From positions 2,480,001 to 2,544,000 of the forward strand of contig CP091727.1 of the NCBI GenBank assembly GCA_022009855.1: 64,000 nucleotides of DNA, written 5' to 3'. A program made the translations under genes and the position numbers. The notes under the pieces are model-generated. The model had not been told where the DNA came from and made no database searches. It was given only the letters and a program-made list of their open reading frames with translations. Shown here piece after piece: positions 51,622 through 61,301 of the stretch. The first letter of the stretch is position 1, and each line of letters opens with the position of its first letter. This DNA is from Lentisphaeria bacterium. GTDB taxonomy: Bacteria > Verrucomicrobiota > Lentisphaeria > Victivallales > Victivallaceae.

Positions 51622-52801
51622 ATGAAAGCGTTTTTTTCTGCGATGTCGCCCCGTCGGCGGCATCTGGTTCTGCTCGTCATCATCTACATCGGATTCATCA
51701 GTCTCGGGCTGCCGGACACCGTGCTTGGCGTTGCCTGGGATTCGATGCGCCGGGAACTGGGGACTCCCGTCTATTACGCGGGATTTCTCACGACGCTGCT
51801 GACGATCTGCTCGGCGGTATCGGCGTTTTTCAGCGGCGAGATTCTGCGCCGGACCGGGACCGGAAGACTGCTGATGATCTGCGGCTTCGTTACCGGTTGT
51901 TCCCTGCTCGGATACGCCTTTTCTCCCGCGTTCTGGTGTTTGCTGCTCTTCGCAATTCCACTCGGATTCGGTCAGGGGCGGTCGATACCGGGATGAACTA
52001 CTACGTCGCCCGCCACTACACCAGCCGGGACATGAGCTGGCTGCACTGCTGCTGGGGGCTCGGGGCGAGCTGCGGACCGGGGCTGGTCACGCTCATTCTC
52101 GCCTCCGGAGGAAGCTGGCGCTGGGGATATGTGACGGTCGGCGCCATTCAGCTCGGCCTGGCGCTGCTGTTCTCGCTGACGCTCGGACTCTGGAGCGATC
52201 CGGAAGGCGGGGATGAGAAGAAAACAGCGTTCGCGGAGGGAACGGTCCGGTTCTGCCTCCGCTTCTGGTTCTGCCCGCTGATGATGCTCCTCTACTGCGG
52301 GATTGAATTCTCGATGGGGTTGTGGGTCTACCAGTTTCTGGCCGGATGCCGCGGTTTTTCCGCGGAGGCGGCCGGTTACGCCGTGGCGGGCTACTGGGGC
52401 ATGCTCACCGCCGGACGCTTTCTGATCGGATGCGTCGCCAACCGGCTGGGCAACCGGCGACAAATCCGGCTCAGCATGGTGTTGAGTTTCACGGGGGCGC
52501 TGCTGCTGACGGTTCCCGGTCCGGCGGCGCTGATTCTCTGCGCGGTGGGGCTGATCGGATTCGCCTTCGCATCGTTCTATCCGGCGATGATGCATGCCGC
52601 TCCGGAGCGGTTTGATGACGTGACTGCCGCCACCGTGATCGGCTATCAGGGAGGAGCCGCCATGCTGGGGGCGGCGGTGATTCCGGCAGCGTTCGGCTAT
52701 CTAGCTGCGAGGACGACTTTGCGCTGCTCCCATGGTTTGTCGCTGCAGTGACGGTGGTTATTTTTCTGCTGCAACTGCGAGTGGATGGTCGGCGGAAATA
52801 A
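51622..52801 (+). CDS. MFS transporter (fucose-permease-like), two frameshifts
   Basis: Inner-membrane transporter of about 393 residues with 12 predicted membrane segments. It starts at ATG 51622, MKAFFSAMSPRRRHLVLLVI. YIGFISLGLPDTVLGVAWDS is typical of the FucP-like group. FSGEILRRTGTGRLLMICGF is the loop 2-3 motif, and CGIEFSMGLWVYQFLAGCRG and YWGMLTAGRFLIGCVANRLG lie in the second half. The frame changes near 51975 and 52705, after which FALLPWFVAAVTVVIFLLQL leads to the stop at 52799-52801. It stands alone between divergent and co-directional units. The substrate is unknown, plausibly a sugar. Confidence 0.75.
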
Positions 52802-52997
52802 TGGCCGGGCCGCTGCGGATTGCCTGCCGGTCTTAGGATTTTTGAGAAAAAACGGAAAAAACTCATAAAAAATTAAAAAAGGGATTGTTTTTTTGAAAAG
52901 ACTGGGTAAATTTACTGACAGTACAAATATTTTTACAGATGAAAAGCCTGCCGGGTTGCCGGAGGGTACATCAGATCGATAAGGAAAACGGGGAATT

Positions 52998-53995
52998 ATG
53001 GGTGCGGTGATGGAGGGTGCCGTCATTCAGACGGAGAACCTGTCGAAGGTGTATAAACGTTTGTTCCGTCCCGGGACATTTGCTCTGAATAATTTAACGA
53101 TTACCGTCCCCGGGGGTCGATCTTCGGATTTCTCGGTCCGAACGGCGCCGGCAAGACCACGACCATCAAGATTCTGATGGACCTGATCAAGGCGACCAAC
53201 GGTAAGGCCTACGTGCTCGGCCGTCCCTCCTCCGACGTCGAAGTGAAAGGCAAAATCGGCTTCCTGCCGGACTCTCCCGCGTTCAGCCCGCAATTGACCG
53301 CGCGGGAATTCCTCAACATCTGCGCGAAGTTGCTGCGCCTGCCCTCGGAAGGGCGTGCCGAACGGATCGAAGAGGTGCTTGAGACCGTCAAGATGGCGGA
53401 ACATGCGAAGGAGAAGATCGGCTCGTTCTCCCGCGGGATGTTGCAGCGCATCGGCGTGGCGCAGGCGATTCTCAACAAGCCGGAGCTGCTGATTCTCGAC
53501 GAGCCGCTCCTGGGGCTGGATCCCTTCGGTCGTCAGGAGTTCAAGAACATTATTCTGGAGCAGCAGAAGCGCGGCACGAGCGTGTTTTTCAGCAGTCATA
53601 TTCTTTCCGACGTCGAGGAGATCTGCAACCGGATCGCGATTCTCAACAAGGGCAAACTGCTCTGTACCGGTCGGCTGGATGAACTTCTGGCCTGTTCCGG
53701 GACGAGCGTGACCATCGCCCCGGGGCACGATGATATACTCAAGGAGCTGATCGCAATGGCTGCCGGCACGGAGAAGCAGCCGGATGGCGCCTGGGTGTTG
53801 AACTTCGGGCGCAATGAGGAGGCGGTGCAGCGTGCGGAGGCGCTGAGCGTGAAGAATCCCGGAGCGCTGATGATCTCCGCCATGCATGAAAATCTCGAGG
53901 AGTTTTTCTTCCAGACTCTGGAGAAGGATCGTGCGGAGAGCGGCGAAAAAAGAGAACGGGCAGGCGTAATTCGCGTTAAATGCGTTTATATATAG
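52998..53995 (+). CDS. ABC transporter ATP-binding protein, one frameshift
   Basis: ATPase of an ABC-2-type exporter, about 332 residues. It starts at ATG 52998, MGAVMEGAVIQTENLSKVYK. The frame slips in the CCCCGGGGG at 53108-53116 and continues IFGFLGPNGAGKTTTIKILM (Walker A). KIGSFSRGMLQRIGVAQAIL is the signature motif, with F-S-R-G-M in place of L-S-G-G-Q. ELLILDEPLLGLDPFGRQEF is Walker B with D-loop, and SVFFSSHILSDVEEIC has the switch His. The C-terminal 100 residues are a DUF4162-like regulatory tail. It is followed 59 bases later by the permease. Confidence 0.82.
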
Positions 53996-54054
53996 AAGTA
54001 ATAAGAATTTTTTAAAAAAGGTTGTTGAGAAAAGAAAGTAGGAAGGATTTTTAG

Positions 54055-54783
54055 ATGAACGAATTATTTGCAATTGCGGGAAGTACGTGGCGGAATGTGC
54101 TGCGGCTCAAGGTGGTCTATTTCCTGGTGTTCTGCGTGTGGGTGCTGGTCGCCTGCGCGCTCAACTATGACGTGCTCTCTCTCGGGCTGGAGAAGGAGCT
54201 CCTGATCGACGCCTCGCTGATGCTCAATACGGTGACGGCGGTGTTGATCGTGCTGTCGATGACCTTTGAAATTCCCCGTGAGCTCAAGGAAGGCGTGGCT
54301 TCGACCATGCTGACCAAGCCGCTGGGGCGGACCAACTATCTGGTCGGGAAAATGCTCGGGAACATCGTGGTCGGCTTCGTGCTCTGCGCGCTGGTGGCGG
54401 CGGGGTCGTTTCTGATTTTCCGTGTCTCCTATTCCGAGACGATCGGCCAGGCGATGCTGCAGAGCCAGATCATGGTGATTCTGTCGGTGATTCCGATGTC
54501 GGCGCTGGCGGTCCTGTTCGCCGTGCTGCTTCCGGAGGTGGTTGCTCCGGTGGTAACTGTGCTGGTGATCTGGTTCTCCTATTCGGTCGGAATTCTCAAC
54601 ATTCCGGTGATCTGCGGTGGAATTCTGCCGGATCTCGAACTTTTCAACTTCAAGGCGAGCGCGGTTTATCAGACGGTGATTCCGTGGTCGTATGTGGTGC
54701 TGGTCGCCCTCTGGGGCATCTGCTATGCGATTTTCATCGCCGCGCTGGCCAGCCTGGTGTTCAGCCGCAAAGATATCAAGTAA
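54055..54783 (+). CDS. ABC-2-type permease
   Basis: Intact 242-residue membrane protein with about six membrane segments. MNELFAIAGSTWRNVLRLKV then VYFLVFCVWVLVACALNYDV, and a cytosolic coupling segment EIPRELKEGVASTMLTKPLG then RTNYLVGKMLGNIVVGFVLC typical of ABC-2 permeases of the NosY/gliding-export kind. It ends with FIAALASLVFSRKDIK. It lies between the ATPase and a membrane-anchored zinc-ribbon protein in one transcription unit. Confidence 0.8.
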   Translation: MNELFAIAGSTWRNVLRLKVVYFLVFCVWVLVACALNYDVLSLGLEKELLIDASLMLNTVTAVLIVLSMTFEIPRELKEGVASTMLTKPLGRTNYLVGKMLGNIVVGFVLCALVAAGSFLIFRVSYSETIGQAMLQSQIMVILSVIPMSALAVLFAVLLPEVVAPVVTVLVIWFSYSVGILNIPVICGGILPDLELFNFKASAVYQTVIPWSYVVLVALWGICYAIFIAALASLVFSRKDIK

Positions 54784-54808
54784 GAATCCGCTGGAGGATA
54801 GATCAGCA

Positions 54809-55754
54809 ATGAAAAAAAAGTACGATTATTCATGTTGTTGTCATGGTGGTTGCGGTGATTGCCGCTTCGCTGCTGGCATCCAAACTCACCGCCGACCAGA
54901 AGGCGCTGCTGCCGGAGAAGGCGACGATGAGCAAAATGCCGGTCGGCGGATTCCACAAATTCATGGCGGATGTCGAGTGGATGCTTTTCATCAACTACAT
55001 GGGTTCGCAGAGCACGGTTGACGAGACCAACATCGATGAGGTCACCCGCCGGCTGGAGCGTCTGATCGCCCTCGACCCGAATCTTGACAAGCTCTATCAG
55101 GATGGCGTCTCCTCGATCTCCGTTGCGGATCCGGAGAAGACGGTTGAGCTGCTCAAGCGTGCCTGCGAGAATCATCATCTCAGGAACAATGCGGAAATCC
55201 CGTTCTACACCGGTTTCGTCATGGTGCAGTACCTCAAGCCGGCCAACTACAAGGATGCGATCGACTACTTCAAGATGGCGATGCAGCGTTCCGGCGGTGG
55301 GCAGGATCAGAAGACCCATTACACCAGCTATTACTTCCGCTCTCTCGCCAAGCTGATGGCGATGGAGAAGGAGATGGATGAGCGTCTGGCTCTGGCGGAA
55401 GTGCTCTTCAAGGAGTGGCAGAACTCCCGCGGCTACAATGACTATGCCGGCAGCGGTGAAATGGCGACTCAGAACCTGAAGGAACGTCTCTTCCGGGCGC
55501 TCAAGGACATCAAAACTCCGTCGGAGGACTACACCCCGACCAAGCAGGTGCTCGACCGTGCGTCGGAGATTTCCAACAAGGTTTTCGCCGACAGTCACCT
55601 GTGCATGAACTGCATCTCCCCCTACGGCCCCGGCGAATCGTACTGTGCCAGCTGTGGTCAGGCCGTCAAGGCTTGGGGTAAATGCAAGAAGTGCCAGCGC
55701 ACCATTTCGGGTGCGGCCTATTGCCCCTACTGCGGCACTTCTCAGAAGAAGTGA
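54809..55754 (+). CDS. Membrane-anchored repeat protein with C-terminal double zinc ribbon, one frameshift
   Basis: About 314 residues. The ATG at 54809 is followed by A8; a slip there joins MKKK to an N-terminal membrane helix (HVVVMVVAVIAASLLASKL). The central 220 residues are helical, TPR-like (FHKFMADVEWMLFINYMGSQ, TVELLKRACENHHLRNNAEI, YKDAIDYFKMAMQRSGGGQD). The C-terminus has four Cys pairs: CMNC, CASC, CKKC and CPYC, in HLCMNCISPYGPGESYCASC then GQAVKAWGKCKKCQRTISGA. These make two zinc ribbons. It is translated within the ABC exporter unit. The function is unknown; the topology puts the TPR and ribbons on the same side. Confidence 0.6.
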
Positions 55755-55762
55755 GGTATCCC

Positions 55763-57034
55763 GTGCTTCGGCGCAGGAAAATAGGGAAAACCGCCGTCAT
55801 CATGACGGCGGTTTTTGTCGTTTCTCTGGCCGGGTACGTGCTCTCTGACGCGGTTCTTCAGCAGAATACGCTTCAGCAGGCCAAGCCGAATCGCGACGGT
55901 GAATACGGCCAGCTGGTCAACTGGCTGCCGAAAAGCGCCAAGCTGGCGATTGAGTACCGGGCCAAATATCTCTTCTTGCAGAACCGGATGAACCGGGCCC
56001 GCAAGATGGATCAGAAGGTGAATGCCATTTTCACCTTTGCGGATTATATCAAGGTGAAGGATCCTGTCGGCAGCGACACGATGCTGATCAGTGTGGTGAC
56101 CGATCCGCAGTACAACGTTTCCCGGCGCGCCTATAAGTCGTTTGCCCGGCTGCTGCTCAGCAAAACGAGCAAGCGTCCGGTGACGATGGAGGAGTACCAC
56201 AAACACATTGCCGGTCTCCGCTGGGAAGAGGATATCTTCGATGCCTGGGTGGCCGGCCAGACGCAGCTTAATTCCCTGCGGGTACCGGATCCGGTCTATC
56301 TGAAATTTTTCGCTCCGCTGCTGAAGCAGCCGAAGCCATACACCAATTACGATCGTTTTTACAGTGATGTGGAACGACGGGCGAAGAAGATCGGCGAGAA
56401 TGAAATTGCCGCCAGGGCGGCACAGATTCGAGCGGCCAATCGTGCCGGGCGCCGTTCGCTCTCCCAGAATCTTCTGCGGGCTCCGCTGGAGTACCGCGAA
56501 CGCTACAGCGAGGCGCAGGAGGGGCTTGCGGCCGCCAAAACGCCGGAGGAGAAGGTTTCCTGGATGACTTCGCTGGCGACGATGACCCGCGACAAGGACG
56601 ACGCGGAGAGCAACCGCCTGTTCGATCAGCTGCTCGATACGCCGGAGCTGAAAAATGCGAAAAATGCCTACATGCCTCTTTCGCGTCTGCTCCTCTACAA
56701 CCGCAGCAAACGGAAAATTTCGATTCCGCAGTATCACGCGGTGCTGGAGAAAATCCAGGATCCGATGCAGCTCTATCTGGCGTGGGAAGCCGGTATGCAG
56801 CAGCTGATGTCGCTCAAGGCCAAGCCGAAAACGATGCTGGAGTACTTGAGCCCGCTGCTGGATCGCGAGATCAAGTATCAGGACTACGCCGGTCTGTTCC
56901 GTGAAATCGTCAAGAATGCGGAGGCTCTGAAGGATACCGCGACGGCGGCGAAGGCGAATGCGTTTCTTACCAGAGTGCAGGAGACGTTCATGCCGTCGCT
57001 GATGATGGGCGATGAAGCGTTGAGTAACGAATAG
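55763..57034 (+). CDS. Membrane-anchored helical protein of the ABC cluster, unknown function
   Basis: Intact, about 424 residues. The likely start is GTG 55763 with GAGG upstream, VLRRRKIGKTAVIMTAVFVV with an N-terminal membrane segment (MTAVFVVSLAGYVLSDAVL). The rest is helical and looks like tandem degenerate repeats of about 150 residues. SFARLLLSKTSKRPVTMEEY / PLSRLLLYNRSKRKISIPQY and LYLAWEAGMQQLMSLKAKP / IFDAWVAGQTQLNSLRVP recur. The internal duplication is clear by eye. It lies nine bases after the zinc-ribbon protein and before the second permease. No family is recognised. Confidence 0.6.
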   Translation: MLRRRKIGKTAVIMTAVFVVSLAGYVLSDAVLQQNTLQQAKPNRDGEYGQLVNWLPKSAKLAIEYRAKYLFLQNRMNRARKMDQKVNAIFTFADYIKVKDPVGSDTMLISVVTDPQYNVSRRAYKSFARLLLSKTSKRPVTMEEYHKHIAGLRWEEDIFDAWVAGQTQLNSLRVPDPVYLKFFAPLLKQPKPYTNYDRFYSDVERRAKKIGENEIAARAAQIRAANRAGRRSLSQNLLRAPLEYRERYSEAQEGLAAAKTPEEKVSWMTSLATMTRDKDDAESNRLFDQLLDTPELKNAKNAYMPLSRLLLYNRSKRKISIPQYHAVLEKIQDPMQLYLAWEAGMQQLMSLKAKPKTMLEYLSPLLDREIKYQDYAGLFREIVKNAEALKDTATAAKANAFLTRVQETFMPSLMMGDEALSNE

Positions 57035-57047
57035 GGACGGATGGACG

Positions 57048-57856
57048 ATGTGGGCTGTTGCTGAATTATCTTTGCTGAAAATGCGGGAAGGCGCATTTTA
57101 TCTGCTGATTCTGGTGGGAATTGCGGTCTGCGTACTGGCTGACACGGCCGACCCGGTTTCCGGGCAGGTGACGAGGGAGTCTCTGTTCGCCTATGCGCTG
57201 AGCGGGGAATCGGTCAATGTGCCTCCGCTGACCATCGGAACCTGTGTCGGAATGCTGATCTGCATTCTTCTGGGAGTTTTCTACGGCTCCTCCGAGGTGC
57301 CGGGAGATATGAATTCGGGCTGATTCTGGTGGTGCTCTCCAAGCCGGTCAGCCGGATGCGCTATCTGCTCGGGAAATATCTCTCGACGCTGTTGATGACG
57401 GAGGGAATTTTCATCGTGATTGAGGTGGTGTTGGTCATTTCGCACTTCATCTTCGGGACCGGCGGTTCGTCGGATTATTCGATGCGGCAGATTCTGCGTC
57501 AGTTCATTCCTCCGATGATGCTGATGCCGCTGATTGCGATCACGGTGACTTTTTCGACGGTGGCGGGGTCGATGGGATCGATGGTGTTCACCACGGTCTA
57601 TCTGCTCTTTTCGGCGGTGATGTCGTTCATGCCGCTGACGCTGGCGCTTTTCCCGGAGGGGATGATTCCAGGGCTTGGCGTTGCGATGACGGTGCTGCAC
57701 TATTTCTTCCCGAATCTCATCTCCTATTTTCAAGAGAGTGTGCACGGGGCGTTTCTGGTATCGGCGCTGGTGCTTTACACCATTTCGTTGACGGTGCTTT
57801 TCCTGCTGCTTGCCATCTGGCGCATCCGCAAAATGGATTTGTCGCCGCTGCATTGA
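57048..57856 (+). CDS. Second ABC-2-type permease, one frameshift
   Basis: About 270 residues with roughly six membrane segments. It starts at ATG 57048, MWAVAELSLLKMREGAFYLL. The frame shifts near 57318, where GDMNSG continues as LILVVLSKPVSRMRYLLGKY. The K-P-V-S-R-x-R-Y coupling segment parallels the K-P-L-G-R-T-N-Y of the first permease, so the two likely form a heterodimer with the ATPase. Ends WRIRKMDLSPLH before a strong terminator, closing the unit that began at 52998. Confidence 0.75.
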
Positions 57857-57871
57857 CGGTAATCGTCAGAC

Positions 57872-57905
57872 GGCCCGGCGGGAGTTGCGCCGGGCCTTTT
57901 TTATT
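57872..57905 (+). terminator. Rho-independent terminator of the ABC cluster
   Basis: GGCCCGGCG and CGCCGGGCC form a nine-base perfect stem with a seven-base loop, followed by a run of T (57897-57902). It is 15 bases after the permease stop. Confidence 0.88.
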
Positions 57906-57982
57906 CCGGAGTCGTAAAACCTGCGTCCGGTGGCCGGAGTTTTCCCGGCGTGATTTGCTTAAGAATAAGACAGGGTGGTATT

Positions 57983-58544
57983 ATGGAATCAGGTAACCCG
58001 GGGAAACGTCGTATTACACCGCTGGAGCGGGCGATGCGACTGCTCAGTATTCGTTCCTATTCGGAGCGGGAGTTGCTTTCGAAACTCGGACGGGCGGGAG
58101 TGGCTGTTGAGGAGGCGCAGGCCGCGGTGACCGAGTGCCGCCGTCGCGGTTACCTCAATGATGAACTGCTTGCGGAGGATTTTGCCCATGCGCTTTCCGC
58201 ACGCGGAAGCGGCGCCCGGCTGATCCGGTTGCGGCTCCGAAACCGGGGGCTGGCGGCGGAACATGTCGAAGCCGCGCTCGAAAAAGACCGCCGATCTTGA
58301 ATACGAGGCCGCCCGCCGCGCCCTCGAATACAAACTTCGTATGCTCTCAAACGAGAAGGATCCTCGTAAAAAGCGCGAGAAGGCGTTCCGTTTTCTGGCC
58401 AGCCGCGGCTTCTCCGGTTCCGTCATTCGGGAACTTTTCAACCAAGTCGATTTTTCCGACACGGCTGAAGAGGAATTTGATCCCTTCGGTGACGCAGGGT
58501 GCGATTGTTTCGACGATGGTGATGACGGGACCGGTTCCTGCTGA
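57983..58544 (+). CDS. recX: RecX-like regulatory protein, one frameshift
   Basis: Modulator of RecA filaments. It starts at ATG 57983, MESGNPGKRRITPLERAMRL. LLSIRSYSERELLSKLGRAG and CRRRGYLNDELLAEDFAHAL are the first RecX helical repeats. After a slip in the A5 run near 58283 the protein continues YEAARRALEYKLRMLSNEKD and FRFLASRGFSGSVIRELFNQ, the later repeats. It ends with an unusual acidic, Cys-containing tail (DAGCDCFDDGDDGTGSC). About 187 residues, normal for RecX. recA is not in the window. Confidence 0.8.
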
Positions 58545-58598
58545 CTGTTTTTTCCTTTCTCTGCAAAAAACAATCCTGAGGCCTGTTGCTTTCCTCTA

Positions 58599-58671
58599 TT
58601 TATGCAAAAATTGCATAAATGAGACAATTTTACTGTTTTGCTATTGACATTTGCAGAAAATCGGGTATAAT
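58599..58671 (+). promoter_or_regulatory. Palindromic site and sigma70-type promoter before the second LacI-type regulator
   Basis: The -35 TTGACA (58644-58649) and -10 TATAAT (58666-58671) are 16 bases apart, a near-consensus promoter. Upstream at 58599-58619 lies a perfect inverted repeat TTTATGCAA / TTGCATAAA around AAA, a likely operator or activator site. The regulator gene begins about 30 bases after the -10. Confidence 0.75.
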
Positions 58672-58702
58672 TATAGAGGAAGCAAAAAATAGGTGTAGAA
58701 AA

Positions 58703-59721
58703 ATGGCTGTATCGAGAACGAGAAATACCAATGGAACATCGGGGGTGCTGGCGCAGGTGGCGCTCCGGGCCCGGGTCTCGACCGGGACGGTGAGCCGTGT
58801 GTTCAACAACAGCGCATTGATTCCTTCAGAAACCCGCAGCCGGGTGCTGTCGGCGGCGCGCGAGCTGGGATTCCGGCCGCGGGTCGGAGTTCGGAACAAG
58901 CAGATCGCGCTGGTTACCGAGCCGCCGTACAAGACGGTGATGGGCGGTTACGTCAATACGCTCACGCAGTATATCTGCTTTGCGCTCTCGCGTGCGAATG
59001 CCGGGATCAATCTGATTACCGAGGACCGGATCGGGAGTCTCGCCGACTGCTGGTTCGACGGCATCATTGGCATCGCCTGGGAGTCGGAGAGACGATTGAA
59101 ATGCTTCGCAAACTGCACAATCTGCCGATTGTCTGGCTCAGCGATGATCAGAGCGAGTATTTTCACACCATCTATGTGGACTGCCGCGCGACCGGTCACC
59201 TCGCCGGAGAGTATCTTTTCAGCAAAGGGCATCGGCGGATCGCCGTCATTCACGAACCGGACTACACCGGCACCGGCCGGGCGGACGGTGTCGGCGACGT
59301 GCTGCGGGAGAACGGATACGATCCGGATGAATATCTGCTGAAGTTTGCCAACACGCTGCCGCTGCATCTCTCGGTCAAACAGATGATCGATGCCGGATGC
59401 ACCGCGGTCTGGGTGACCGGCGAGGATATGAAGGCGCTCGAAGTGAACTGGCTGATTCAGGAGCTGGCGGGAAAGCGGGTGCCGGAGGATATTTCGCTGA
59501 TGGCGTTCGAAAACCCTGGTGTTTCCGAATTTCAGCGCCCCTCGTTCACAACCATCGCAAGCCCGCTGCGGGAAACCGCAGAGAAGGCGGTCGAACTCGT
59601 CCTTGCCGATGAGCTTGACAGTCTGCAGAAGATCGAATTGACCAACACTCTGATTGAACGGAACTCCGTGATGGCATTGAAACCCGAATCAAGAAAAGGT
59701 ATTGATCATGTTGCGCTTTAA
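58703..59721 (+). CDS. LacI-type transcriptional regulator, one frameshift
   Basis: About 339 residues. From ATG 58703 (AGGTG upstream) it reads MAVSRTRNTNGTSGVLAQVA, with helix-turn-helix and hinge LRARVSTGTVSRVFNNSALI then PSETRSRVLSAARELGFRP. The sensor domain has DCWFDGIIGIAWESE; after a frame change near 59090 MLRKLHNLPIVWLSDDQSEY follows, then GHRRIAVIHEPDYTGTGRAD and PEDISLMAFENPGVSEF. It is followed 19 bases later by two DUF1559 genes and a GH50-like enzyme, which it probably regulates together with itself. Confidence 0.82.
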
Positions 59722-59740
59722 CAAGGAGGGGAGAGCACCA

Positions 59741-60527
59741 ATGAAAAGGCATTTTACCTTGATTGAACTTTTAATTGTTATTGCGATTATCGCAATTCTG
59801 GCGGCGCTGCTGCTGCCGGCGCTGAGCAGTGCGCGGGCCAAGGCGCGGGACCTCTCCTGCGTCAACAACCTCAAGCAGATCGGCACCTATATGGCGATGT
59901 ATATTGATATCAACAAGAACTGTTTTCCCAAGTATAACGGAAACTGGTCCGGTAAAGGTGGAGAATGGGATGGGCACGGAAGGTGGCAGGATGTACTTTA
60001 CAGAATGGTAAAACCGAACGTAAGCCCCAAGGACCTGATCCACTATGACAGTCCCGCTGGAGAGGTGAGCGGCGGGGAAGATGTTATTAAAGCAGACAAC
60101 CGACCGAAAGTATTCTTTTGCCTGTCCTGCCATGCCGGAGTCTCTGCCTGTCGAAGAAGGACAGGTTTCGCACTACGGATTGAACTCTTACCATTCCAAT
60201 CCTGACTATGCGAATCATGAGCAGAGCTGGTCACAGAATGCCAGAGGTCCTAATTTCCTGCTCTCATCGGTGAAGCATCCTTCCCGTCGGATGATTGTGA
60301 TGGATATCAAACGGAAGACCGGGAAACCCGGAAGTCGGGGGCCGTGGTCATGTTACAGACAACGACCTTTCACTCTGGCGGCATCAGAAAAACAGGGGAT
60401 GAACGTCCTCTTTGTCGACGGGCATAGCAAAATGATGAAATATAATGAAATTCCTAACAACGGCAGTCCGGGGATCGGCAACAAAACAAAAGATCCGAAC
60501 GGTTTCTGGGCGGACTGGCAGAACTGA
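59741..60527 (+). CDS. DUF1559 / H-X9-DG prepilin-like protein, one frameshift
   Basis: About 262 residues. It starts at ATG 59741 after AAGGAGGGG, MKRHFTLIELLIVIAIIAIL then AALLLPALSSARAKARDLSC and VNNLKQIGTYMAMYIDINKN. His precedes the presumed cleavage Phe. The frame changes near 60125 and continues PESLPVEEGQVSHYGLNSYH. KQGMNVLFVDGHSKMMKYNE is the H-x9-DG-like block and the end is FWADWQN. First of two such genes in this unit. Confidence 0.82.
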
Positions 60528-60564
60528 TGATATCCACTCCCAACAAAAGGAAAGGAAATAGAAA

Positions 60565-61278
60565 ATGAGACACAACTTCACCCTTTTCGAACTCCTGCTG
60601 ATCGTCGGAGTTATCGCCATCGCGGCGGCAATGATGCACCCGATGTTCTCGGCGGCGCGCGACGCGGCGGCGGAAGCCGGATGCCGCAGCAACCTCTCGC
60701 TCTTCAGCAAGGCGGCGACCTCCTACAGCAACGACAACGACAACTGGGCAATCACCGGCTACCTCGGAGCACAGACCGGAAACTGGTTCCACGTCTTCGA
60801 GAGGTCGTACGGCATCAATAAGGATGCGTTCCACTGCCCGGCCGACGCGAACTACTCCTTCTCCTCGAAGGGACTTAATTACGGCCTGAACGTGCTCACC
60901 TTCGGCGAAACCTTCAACAACAACCAGAAGAAGGTTCCGCACAAGGTCGATGAGATTTCGAAGTTCGGCCGCAACGACAAGCTGATCATGTTCATCGACA
61001 CCCCGCCGGTCTGCGCCGGATACAACGGCAAGATCCGTCACGGTGGCGGCCAGGGCGCCTATTACGAGTCCACCTCGCCGGTCGCTCCCTACAACTCGGC
61101 TTCGGCCTACTATCCGGCCTACGTCCGCCACTCCGACAACGCTGAGGCGATGATGTTCGACGGCCATGTCGAGACGCTCTCCGTCCGTCAGCTTTCCGAC
61201 GAGCGTGATCAGTACACCAATCCGCGGGTCGAGCAGTGGCGCGACGGCAACCTGGCGCTCCGCGGCAACGTGAAGTAA
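60565..61278 (+). CDS. DUF1559-like prepilin protein, divergent second copy
   Basis: Intact 237-residue protein. MRHNFTLFELLLIVGVIAIA then AAMMHPMFSAARDAAAEAGC. Glu5 is kept but the helix is less canonical and Asn precedes the cleavage Phe. AYVRHSDNAEAMMFDGHVET is the H-x9-DG block. The middle is rich in Asn, Tyr and Gly (NSASAYYPAY). AAAGGAAA precedes the start 37 bases after the previous gene. It is short by comparison with the other three and may form a heteromer with its neighbour. Confidence 0.8.
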   Translation: MRHNFTLFELLLIVGVIAIAAAMMHPMFSAARDAAAEAGCRSNLSLFSKAATSYSNDNDNWAITGYLGAQTGNWFHVFERSYGINKDAFHCPADANYSFSSKGLNYGLNVLTFGETFNNNQKKVPHKVDEISKFGRNDKLIMFIDTPPVCAGYNGKIRHGGGQGAYYESTSPVAPYNSASAYYPAYVRHSDNAEAMMFDGHVETLSVRQLSDERDQYTNPRVEQWRDGNLALRGNVK

Positions 61279-61301
61279 TTCCCCCCCGACTTTGTGAGGA
61301 T

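Noticed and set aside
51322..51663. Minus-strand 113-codon open frame before the MFS gene
   Set aside because: Its start lies inside the MFS coding region; no ribosome-binding site or recognisable sequence.
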